Notes under the pieces: model-generated
Seen by the model: the letters and a program-made list of their open reading frames with translations, nothing else
What the model was told of the DNA's origin: nothing
The model's database searches: none
Assembly: GCA_022605405.1 (NCBI GenBank)
Contig: JABYQQ010000005.1
Location: forward strand, 2,604,001-2,668,000
From: Earliella scabrosa
Taxonomy: Eukaryota > Basidiomycota > Agaricomycetes > Polyporales > Polyporaceae
Direction of reading: 5' to 3'
DNA length: 64,000 nucleotides
Translations under genes and position numbers: made by a program
In this document: positions 55,425 through 64,000 of the stretch, in pieces
How the letters are laid out: every line of letters starts with the position of its first letter
Position numbering within the stretch: position 1 is the stretch's first letter

Positions 55425-56284
55425 TCATTTCGCCTGAGCAGCGTCGTGGCCGTGGTCGTGGCCGTGGTCGTGGCCGTGGTCGTGGCCGTCCGCGTTCGCC
55501 CTCCTCGCGTGCACGGCGTTGAGGTACTCCGCGGCGGCCACGAGCGCGAGGTACCGCCGACGGAGCGCGAAGATCATGTTCTGCGAGAACGACGGCGGTG
55601 AGCACCGTGGTCAGCCACCGTCGAGTCTGATAGCGAGCAAGCAGGCGGCGTGAGAGGACGAGGAGGGAGGGAAGGTTGGGGTGTTTGCCAAAGGATATGT
55701 ACAAGACCATGTCGACAAAGATTCATAGGGAGGACTCACCACGAAGGCAACGACGGCCTTGAGCAGGTTGCGCTCGCGCTCGAACTCTGCAGCGGCCTCG
55801 GGTTGGGCCGCTTCGTGCTCGCGGACGTGCTCGTCGTCGACGAGGGGCCGGTCGAGCTCGTAGTCGGAGAGGTCGCCGTCGATGGCGCCCTGGCGGCCGT
55901 AGACGAGCAGAGGCTGCTGAGGGACGCGACGTGACGCGTCAGTATGGCGACGATGGCGATGGAGAGGATTGAGGACGCGTCGGACACGGTGATAACTTAC
56001 CAGACGAGCCGGTTCAGGGCCTTGGAAGCAGAGGGAGAGGCCACCAGTGTGATCAACGGCGTCTGCGACCTGTGCGATGGAGGCCGTGTCAGCAGTGGGT
56101 GGAAGAGCGACGCGTGGATGCGACGTACCTTGAGGGCGTTGTGGGCAGAGCGGGCCGCCATCGTGTACGGGTGGTGACGCCGCAAGGGCGAACGGTAAGT
56201 GGGACCGCGAGGCATGTCGGGGAAGTCTGAACGGGTGATGACGAATGCGAACGATGGGTATTGAAAGTCGGGGTGCCGAGGCAT
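55425..56284 (-). CDS. Small orphan-family protein, member C, with His/Asp-rich tail
   Basis: Four exons on the minus strand (56284-56129, 56069-56001, 55916-55740, 55580-55425), all phase 0, give 185 residues. Exon 1 reads RHPDFQYPSFAFVITRSDFP and ends YRSPLRRHHPYTMAARSAHN. Exon 2 is VADAVDHTGGLSLCFQGPEP. Exon 3 is acidic (YELDRPLVDDEHVREHEAAQ) and ends KAVVAFV. Exon 4 begins NMIFALRRRYLALVAAAEYL and ends in a repeat of Gly-His-Asp-His, a possible metal-binding tail. Members at 42732 and 47059 share the layout. There is no signal peptide or known domain, and function is unknown. Confidence 0.78.
55440..55490. repeat. 12-bp tandem repeat encoding Gly-His-Asp-His
   Basis: About three and a half copies of GGCCGTGGTCGT on the plus strand. 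On the minus strand, in the frame of the last exon of the family member C, they encode alternating GH and DH pairs. Confidence 0.85.
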
Positions 56285-59200
56285 CCGCTTGTTATTCGTC
56301 CTAAAACTACGACACCAACAACTACTCTGAACACGAGGAAGGAGAGAAGGTAGAGAGGTGTAGAGGTAAGCGGCGCTGGCAAGGGAGCAGCAAGCAGCTG
56401 AGGGGGAGAGAGGAAGGAGGGCGATGGGTGAGAGAAAGAGAGAGAGGAGAGACTGGGGGGCTGGGGCATGACCGAGGCTATTTTGTACGACTGAAATTTT
56501 TGCGAAGAGGAAAGACGAGGAAAGGACCCTGGCGTGTGTGCGTACCTCTGTTTGGCGAGTCGACTTCCTGCAGCTGCGACGGGACGCGCCAGCCGACAAC
56601 GCTCTCGCCGCAGCCTCATCACTTGTGCCTCGTGCTCCGCCGCCGACGCTGGCCTTCATGTCCGCTCCGCCGATCGTTGCTGGCCTCGGTCACTAGGAGC
56701 CAATCAGTGAGTCTGGAGATACGAGATTGATGGAAAGATCGGAGGCTTCACCGGCCTGGGGCCCGGATTTTGGGGTGAAGGCAATTATGGCTTGATCATG
56801 GCTTGACTCGTCATCATAACGTCGGGTTTTAGCCAGCAAATGCGCGGAGAGATGATGGTAAAAGCGTAGTCGTCCTGTCTCGAGGACTGGGGGATGTTAT
56901 TCCCCACATAGGAACGGCATGAAACTCCGCGTGCCAGTCCGAACCGCGGGCGCCGTGGGGGGCTTCGAGAGTAGCGCTGTAGATGACTCAGAGCACACAT
57001 GGGCGTAAACCCTGACAAGCAGCTCCCACCATCCTTTACACACAGGCATACACTGCCCGCTCTGGTTTCGTTTGTCAGACACCTTCCTGGTTAAACCATA
57101 ATCATCGCTCGAGCGACTAGTGCGCCAGACTCCAATCAAGCAGTCCGTGACCATCGCGCGTGTATTTGATGCTCAAGAGCAGAGCCATGTACATCGGGGA
57201 CCCTCGGTGCGGGCTCTCCTCTGGCTCACCACGACCCGCCTCACGGACTTGGATACAAGTGCGCAAGCTCGATAGGTGACGTGACATGCTGTGACTGCAA
57301 GTCACCAGCGCTACCATGACAAGTTGATAGCGCCAGGGAAGGTACGTGGTCGTTTTTGAACCACATCCTCCCAAGTCATGCCTTATAGAACCACTGCGTG
57401 ATTACGTCTGATCATCCCACTCAGATCGTCAAGAGTTGGCTCAAGACTGCGTGCATGACGACAGCGTCCTAGCCTCAAGCTTGAAGACCTCAACCAGGAC
57501 GGTTCCGACACATATCACATATTAAATGAAGACAAGGTGTGCGAATGCAAGCAGTCACCAATTGTACAGGATGGTCTTGAATTTGGACACTGACATGGAA
57601 AGGAACGATGGTCGTGAACTCAGAGGACGGACGCACCTGGGCTAGTTTCGGCCCTACACGCGACCAACCGTATCGGTTGGTCCCGTGTCCCGGCCCGCGA
57701 TTGCGGACGTGTGTGGTGTGGATAATTCCTGCGTGAGCAGCGTCTTCTTCGCGTGTTTGGTGCTGATTGTGTTTGAAGCTTTTGAAGCTTGATCAGCATC
57801 TCGAGACCCCAGACCATGTCGAGAACGTGTTCGCGGAGACACCAGAGGCCCCATCTACAATAATTTGGCCCACCGCGTTCACACCTGCATTCGCGCAGAG
57901 ACACAAGGCTTGCGAGGCTTGCGAATGACTTGCGAGACATTTTTTCAGCCGCAGTCTTCAACCAGCGGCACGGTTAGGACACTTGAAGTCGGCACAGAAC
58001 ATGAGAGGAATAGCGCGACAAACACAAGCAGCAACGCAGCAAAAATCCGACAAATTGAGGAATGTTGTCAATGTCCAGGTCGACATTGACGACGGACGAC
58101 TCGAGAGTGAGGAAAGCAGTCAGGAGGCCGCCAGGGACTAGGCCCAGGTGGCGTAGGTGCCCCGATTGGTCACCAAACTCCGCGGCGCGTATCCCGCCTC
58201 GCGCCGACTGTCGCACTTGGTCCTCGCCAGGTCCTCCAACCACCGTCGGGCACTCGTCTTACGCACAACCCCCGTCCACACCCTCGTCCGTTCGACTCAA
58301 CTCGTATGACCATGTCACCTCCCCAACGATCAGACTGGAGAAGCCACCAGTTCGCGGCCACAACGATCTCACGCGACAGCACTGAAGCCAACCAGACAAT
58401 GTGGGCTCTAGGCGCACTCGAACGTTTTGCAGACGAGGCCACAAAGAAGCCCCTCGCAAGATTGATACTATGAGAAGCGCAGGATGTGAGCAAGCTGCAC
58501 ACCTCGACAATTTCGCCCATGTACCGCCCTTCGCACACAGCCCTCGCGCTCTTCATCTGTACGTTCTCTTGTGCTCCGAATCTTTCACCACCCAACTTCC
58601 GACACCTCCTCGATCATCGGACACAGGCATTTTGCAAACCAGCAGACAACCCCGACCGATCTACCGGTCAAACGAAGGTGCGGCACAGATCATGGGTGCG
58701 GTGGAAGTCAGGTGGAAGTCATCGTCGGGTCAGAAAGACTTTAGCCTTTGGGTCACGCTCAGAAGGGCCGAAGACTTCGCGGTCGGACGAGAGCATGGCG
58801 CGCTGGTTATATCGATTCGTCGACAGGTGTGTAAAGAGCGTTACTCCTTCCCAATTTCCTACCTCATGTGTGTCTCGTAGGGGCTTTCCTGATCTATGCC
58901 AGCCTCTACCTTCTTATCGTAGCATGGATACGTTCCCACTCCGACGCATTGCAATTCGCGACGACCAATCGCGACGGCCATGGTGAAGGACACGGCACCC
59001 CGCCAAGCATTGAACGTTGAACGTGGGCGTGGATCTGCATGGGAGTTGGCCGGGGGTACGCATACACACAGAAATTGCAAATCCACTACCCATTGTTGAC
59101 CTACTGCTACGACAGTGAACTGCGTGCTAGAGCCTACCGACGTCGCTCAAAGAACTAGAATCAAAGGAAGGACGCGCTTGGCGGCGTTTTGCAAATGTTC

Positions 59201-59532
59201 AATCCTTGACGAGGGCCGACCCACTTGCACTCCGAACCTAGCCAAGACGGCTGTCCCAGCGATCCGCAGCTCTATGCGCACGCGGCGGCGCGGCAAAGCG
59301 CACCGCTCGCTTCTCTGCTATGCGCAACAACGCTCATTGAAACAGCTTCTTTGCTATGCCGCGACAACGCGTCCACCAGAGTACATCTTTCAATGCCGCG
59401 ACAACGCGTCTACTCGTCCTCAGACTGCCGTGAGCTGGGAAGTCCGTCAAGTTTGCGAGTATATTATACCACCTTGCAGGATGTCGCCTTACAGCAAGCC
59501 TCCTCGTCGTTCTCAGTACTCCTCATCCCGCA
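56285..59532. other. Long intergenic stretch, no supported gene
   Basis: 3.2 kb without a gene I can support. A frame at 58486-58986 is long but lacks domain or splice support. The last 180 bp form the promoter of the dehydrogenase at 59533 and carry an 18-bp direct repeat. Confidence 0.5.
59356..59410. repeat. 18-bp direct repeat containing ACGCGT in the dehydrogenase promoter
   Basis: ATGCCGCGACAACGCGTC occurs identically at 59356-59373 and 59393-59410, 120-180 bp upstream of the ATG at 59533. Each copy contains ACGCGT, the core of the MluI cell-cycle box bound by MBF-type factors in yeasts. Confidence 0.75.
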
Positions 59533-60635
59533 ATGCCAGCCAACACCCAAAAGCAATTCGACCACTCGCCCGAGTGCGAGGCGACCCAATCAGCGTTCCT
59601 CCACCGTCAGCTTTTTGTCACTCCTCCCCTCCTCGACCCGTCCGTATTCAATCTGCGAGGCAAGACAGCCATCGTTACCGGCTCGAATGGCGGTCTCGGT
59701 CTCGAGTGCTCGCGCCAGCTGCTGGACCTTGGCCTGAGTCGCCTCATCCTCGCCGTCCGCGACGAACGTAAGGGCCAGGCCGCTCGCGAAGATCTCGCCG
59801 CGGGCCGCAAGGCCTGCGACATTCAAGTCTGGAAGATCGACCTGTCGTCCTACGACTCGATCATCGCATTCGTCGAGCGTTGCAAGACCCTACCCACCCT
59901 TGACATGGCCGTGCTCAACGCAGGCCTCTTCAAGAGCCAGTTCGAGCTCAACCCTGTCACCCGTCACGACGAGGTCGTGCAGGTCAACTACCTCTCCACC
60001 GCCCTCCTCACGATCCTCCTCCTGCCCGTCGTCCAAGCCAAAGCACAACAGAGTCCGGGCCGGATCGTGATCGTCAACTCGGACGCGTCCGCGCAGGCCA
60101 AGTTCAAGGAGCGCAAGCAGCCGCGCTTGTTCCACGCGTTCGACGACCCCAAGAACTTCGACGCGATCGAGCGGTACATCACCTCGAAGCTGCTCGGCCA
60201 GCTGTTCCTCGTCGAGCTCGCGAAGCGCGTCCCGCCCACGGTCGCGATCGTGAACGCGGTCAGCCCAGGGCTGTGCCGCGGCTCGAGCCTGCACCGCGAG
60301 ATGAACAGCGGGATGCTGGGCGCGATGTTCTCTGGGTACAAGCGGGTACTCGGACGTCCGACGGACGTGGGCGCGCGCACGCTGACGGACGCGGCGGTGA
60401 ACCACGGGAAGGAGACGCATGGGCAGTATCTGTCAGAGTGCAAGATCAAGCCGTGAGTTGCACTTCAGACCGATCGTTTAGTTCGATGCGCTGACGATGG
60501 AGACGCAGGATGGCGCCGATGGTGTACACTCCCGACGGTGAGAAGGCGGCCGCGGCGCTCTGGAGGGAGACGATGGCTGAGCTTTCGTTTGCGAGTGCGG
60601 CGCAGATCATCGCGGGGCTTTCTTGGGAGCTTTGA
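59533..60635 (+). CDS. Short-chain dehydrogenase/reductase
   Basis: This is an NAD(P)-dependent oxidoreductase of the classical SDR type. Two exons (59533-60452, 60509-60635) give 348 residues. Landmarks are the cofactor loop TGSNGGLG (from residue 49), NAG (129-131), the catalytic Ser183 in VNSDAS, and Tyr215 and Lys219 in YITSK. It resembles fungal SDRs related to retinol dehydrogenase or protochlorophyllide reductase-like proteins; the substrate cannot be told. The N-terminal 40 residues before the Rossmann strand are longer than in minimal SDRs. There is no signal peptide. Confidence 0.88.
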
Positions 60636-61087
60636 TGGTTTCAGCTGATCGTTTGTGTCCCACTCTCCTCGCGCACTCCAATCCCTGCACGTTACATAGT
60701 ATATAGCGGACATTCCCAGAGTCTGATCAAATTTTGCTAGCTTGTCACGATACGTACAAATGGATCCCGTATGTGGAAGAGAAACTACGTAAGCGAAGGG
60801 GCATGGGGAAACTCGAACTGATGGCACAGTTCGCAAGCGCCTTCCTTTTGTCTCTCAACCTCAATAATCTGGTACTTGTACAGACGGCGCAAGGTGACCA
60901 CTGAGTATCAGTAATTTGGGCAGCGGTCCGCACAACTCATCGAACCGGGCGCATCGTGCCCTATCTCTTTCGTGGACATCATGATTGATATTCACCGTCT
61001 AGTTGTTTCCAGTGGTACGTGCCTCTCGAGACAAACTCCTATCGCACACTCGTAGTTGAACATCTAACCACCTCCTCAGTCGACAGG
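60636..61087. other. Intergenic, no gene seen
   Basis: Spacer of about 450 bp between two plus-strand genes. No motif is claimed. Confidence 0.5.
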
Positions 61088-63204
61088 ATGACATCTGCCG
61101 ATGGACTGGTTGGGGCTACCTGTGACGATGGACGACTTCTAGTTACCACTCCTAATGACACTTACGTCCCCGACATCGTCGAGGGAACAGTGGAAGTCCG
61201 CATGCGCAAGGACTTCCGCTATGGCGTCCACGACCCTCTCCAGTGGCCTCAGCCATACACAAGACGCTTCGCGTACCTTGCAGCGGTGCCTATCCGGATC
61301 GACCCTCCTCACCCGCACTCCACCATGTGGATCCCCGCTCGACGCTCCGACTTCGTCCCACTGACTGGCACACCGATCAAAGGCCTAGGCACTCTGCGAG
61401 ACGAGTACCTCTCCCGCCTCTCAGCGCTGGTAGGCGAGATGAGCCTCTGCGCCGGGAGGCACTTGAGCCTCTACTGGATGGACTTCGACCCGAGCTACCC
61501 CTCGCGCGAAGAGCTTGTTTGGCACGAGCTCGCGATGCGGCAGGCGTTAGCCCGTCTGCGCACTATGCCCGCGCCCTTCTCCGAGCAGGCGCTGCAAGTC
61601 GCAGAGCTGCAGCGCCACTGGATCTGCGCCGACGCGTACCTGCGCTTCCATGCACTTGTGTCCGAGTCCAAGTTGCTGGGACTGTGCAGGGCGCCCCCGG
61701 TGCAGGCGACCGTCGGCGCGTGGACGTGCGAAAGAGACGTGGTGGGCAGGCTCGGTGCCGCCGGGCTGCCCGTTTGGTACGTGCGCTCGTTGGCATCGGT
61801 CGATCCGGAGACCACTCGACTCCGTCAAGTCGTCAAGTGCAGGGCGCCCACCGACATCTGTCACGAATTGATCGACGATCCCCGGGATCCTGTGGTGTAC
61901 CATGGTGAGGTTGGGGAGCAGCATCTGGCGGCCATGCTCAACAGCGGGCACAACTACCAGGATATCGCGCAGAACGCCGTCGCGCGGACTTTTCAGACCA
62001 GCAAGGGGTGGAGTGCAAAGAGGTATGCGGAGTTGGAGATACATGCGGCCAACCTCCATCCCCTCGCCGCGACGCCCGCGAACTGGGTGATGCCAGAGTT
62101 GAATATATCCCGGTACAGATTTCGTCCGGCCTCGGTCCCCGGGCATTCGTCGCGGAAGCAGAAGCCGTGTGCGTGGTTGCCGGTCCCCCTCCGGTGTTCA
62201 TTGCCGTTGACTGACGTATTCTTCTGTTGGCAGACGATATCAAGAAGGGCAAGAGACAGCCGACTGGCAATCCTTCTCAAGTCCTGGGGCGAAACAGGTT
62301 CGCCGAAGTAAAGCACGAATGGATGCCTGAAGCACTTCCGGGATGGCAGCGAGCGATGCAGGACGTTGGACCCCCGTCGCTGGAGGGGGAACATTTTTGC
62401 AAGAAACCGTGGGGATACTGGATACCTGATCCAGCAAGCATAGCACTATTCCAAACGTCTGAGCAACAACGACGATTCCTCATGAACTGGCTGCGAGCGC
62501 GGCCTGTCTGGTTGTACATGCTCCGTCTCTCCGAGGCCAGCACGCTCCAGCTTCCTCCACACGTGTGGTCATCCTTCCTCGACGTTCGCGATTACGACAG
62601 TGTCACAAAATGCCTCTCGGAGATCAGGAAGGTCTTCGGCGACGTCTTCCCCGAGAAGGACTTCGATCCCGTAATGAGGGAGCCCGTGCTGTGGCACCGA
62701 CACCGCTTGGCCCGCGTATCCTCAACGCTCGCCCCGCTCGTGCTGTGGGAGATGTTCGAGCTCGGGTTCCGCGCGGAGCTGCTCGAAGTGGACCGCTTCA
62801 TGCGCCCCAGGGGGTCGCGGCGGGAGGAAGCGCAGTGCGAGGATGAGCTGAGCGAGATCTTCCCCGCTCAAGGCGTGTACGGAGTGCAGTCGATCCCGAC
62901 GGAGAAGGCCACAGGACTCTTCGCCCCGGACCCGCGCCAGCGAGTCCGCGCGCTCAACGCGCTCCGCACGGTACTTGTAGCGTGGCCGGGGTGTCCGCCG
63001 GTGCTCAGGCGGTCGCGCGGGCTCTATGTGGGCGAAAGTGTGAAGATGATCGAGGAGATGGAGTACATGTTGGCGTGCTTCTATGTCGAGACGTTCGTGG
63101 GGTTTGCAGGACGCGCGCCGCTTGTGCCTCACCTCACGCCGCTGTTCTTGGAGGAGCCGAGTCCGAGCATGGACACTGATCACTCGAGTGTACATACTGC
63201 GTAG
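61088..63204 (+). CDS. Orphan protein of agaricomycete type, unknown function
   Basis: Two exons (61088-62168 and 62234-63204) joined in phase (codon TAC across the 65-nt intron) give 683 residues. The donor GTGCGTGG was chosen over GTGTGC two bases upstream, because only it keeps the second frame. The start MTSADGLVGATCDDG is the first ATG of the frame. The protein is soluble-looking, rich in Arg, Leu, Pro and Trp, with no membrane segment, repeat or known motif. Phrases such as WMPEALPGWQRAMQDVG and FCKKPWGYWIPDP look like a globular core. Large families of such orphans are common in polypores. No function is proposed. Confidence 0.7.
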
Positions 63205-63494
63205 AGCGGATGCGGAACGTACAAGGTTTCAATAGCGAGCGCGAGCAGCCTGAGCAGGCACTTCAAGTTGGTCATCGTTCCCCCCGGTTGCCGATGGGTG
63301 CAAGGACGGTAGGTACTATCCTGTGGACGGTGTCCCTATTGTCCCGGTCCATCAGGCTATGCATCGATCCTATAGACTCGGACTCGTTGGACATGATGGA
63401 TCATACACATTCCCATTGGGGCCGCCCTGACCGCCGTACATTCGTGAACACATGCATACATGGAGCTCCGGCTCGGCTGCGCGATACATATAGG
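63205..63494. other. Convergent intergenic region
   Basis: The 3' flanks of two convergent genes. Nothing else is seen. Confidence 0.5.
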
Positions 63495-64000
63495 TCAGAC
63501 CTCGGGAGCACCTTTGTATGCAGCCACAGCGCCATTCGTGTTGAACCCCAGATTCGAGTGACTTGCGAAGGGGCCGTTGAATTGGCCTGAGCCAACCAGA
63601 GTAGGTGCGGTCGACTGGAGCATGGAGCCAGGAGACGGGTTTGTGGGGAACGTGCGAGGGTCGTTAGGGTCCTACGAGAGAGAAACAGGGGAGGCAACGT
63701 GAGTCGTCATGCATACTGACTCTGAGCGACGCTCACGTCCGAGTCGGCTGAATGGAAATGCACGCACGTAAATCATCGGAGGGACGAAGCCCATGTCTAG
63801 GCTCTTCGACTCGGGCCCGAACTGTCGTTGGCCCTCGTAGCCATCGACTATGGTTACGCGCTCTGCTGCAGCGTTTGCCCGATTCTGTCGGCGACGAAGG
63901 AGGTAGAAGGCAGCAGCGCCGAGAGCGATCGCCCCTACGACTCCTCCGACAACTCCTCCGACGATGGGACCGATCTTCGTCGAGGATCGACTGGTCGCCT
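63495..64000 (-). CDS. Single-pass membrane protein, C-terminal part
   Basis: The gene runs off the window, and only its C-terminal 135 residues are visible, from two exons (64000-63768 and 63671-63495, phase 0). A glycine- and valine-rich membrane helix (GPIVGGVVGGVVGAIALGAA, then FYLL) is followed by the stop-transfer RRRQNR. A Ser/Pro/Asn-rich cytosolic tail ends KGAPEV. This matches the common fungal layout of a Ser/Thr-rich extracellular part, one helix and a short tail, as in sensor-like or lectin-like surface proteins. The extracellular part is outside the window. Confidence 0.7.

Noticed and set aside
55378..55710. Arg-Pro repeat protein (RPRPRP) on the minus strand
   Set aside because: It is the wrong frame of the last exon of the small-family member C. 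The spliced frame gives the Gly-His-Asp-His tail.
58486..58986. 166-codon plus frame
   Set aside because: No recognisable motif, biased Ser/Arg composition, and no promoter or splice support.
1..64000. tRNA, rRNA, CRISPR arrays, LTR retrotransposons
   Set aside because: I looked for T-loop GGTTCGA-type boxes, regular spacer arrays, and long direct repeats or reverse transcriptase motifs, and found none convincing.

Overview
This is a gene-dense stretch of a filamentous basidiomycete nuclear genome. It is almost certainly an agaricomycete, and a polypore-like wood-rot fungus is the best guess. The evidence is short introns (about 50-70 nt) nearly everywhere, with GT..AG borders and a strong preference for GTRNGT-type donors. 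The protein families agree: a class I hydrophobin, a FunK1 fungal protein kinase, a Zn2Cys6 regulator with a fungal-specific domain, and several orphan families of the kind seen in agaricomycetes. All gene models were built by hand from the sequence. Exons were joined so that phase is conserved and the protein stays collinear with its family. No transcript or database was available.

Layout. 1-7.8 kb: tail of an MAPR/cytochrome b5-like protein, a small orphan gene, a 387-bp MITE-like element, and the nucleoporin Nup120/160 gene. 8.6-16.9 kb: a respiratory-chain NDUFA4/MLRQ subunit, an aldo-keto reductase (AKR), an apparently intact FunK1 kinase, a decayed second AKR 3' half, and a second kinase-like gene. 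17-20.3 kb: the mitochondrial tRNA-modification GTPase MSS1, divergent from calcineurin B. 20.3-23 kb: a graveyard with a copied fragment of the ATP synthase d gene end and a deleted, stop-bearing second FunK1 copy. 23.3-29.6 kb: a hydrophobin, ATP synthase subunit d, and a hexokinase with one very long intron. 30.8-39.1 kb: a Zn2Cys6 transcription factor with a polyglutamine tract, AP-3 mu, a mitoribosomal SOD-like protein divergent from DAD1/OST2, and a 71-residue DUF1748 protein split into five exons.

39.1-56.3 kb: a looser region. It holds a 94-bp minisatellite and three dispersed members of what looks like one small, fast-evolving protein family (42.7, 47.1 and 55.4 kb). One of these ends in a His/Asp repeat tail. 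Between them lie an isochorismatase-like hydrolase and a large Ser/Pro-rich coiled-coil protein. 59.5-64 kb: a short-chain dehydrogenase, a large orphan protein, and the 3' end of a single-pass membrane protein.

The genes do not form a pathway or a biosynthetic cluster. Most are single-copy housekeeping genes: nuclear pore, respiration and ATP synthase, mitochondrial translation, N-glycosylation, vesicle sorting and glycolysis. They are interleaved with lineage-specific accessory genes. The most unusual content is the three-member small-protein family, the duplication history around the two FunK1 copies, and the micro-exon structure of several tiny mitochondrial genes.
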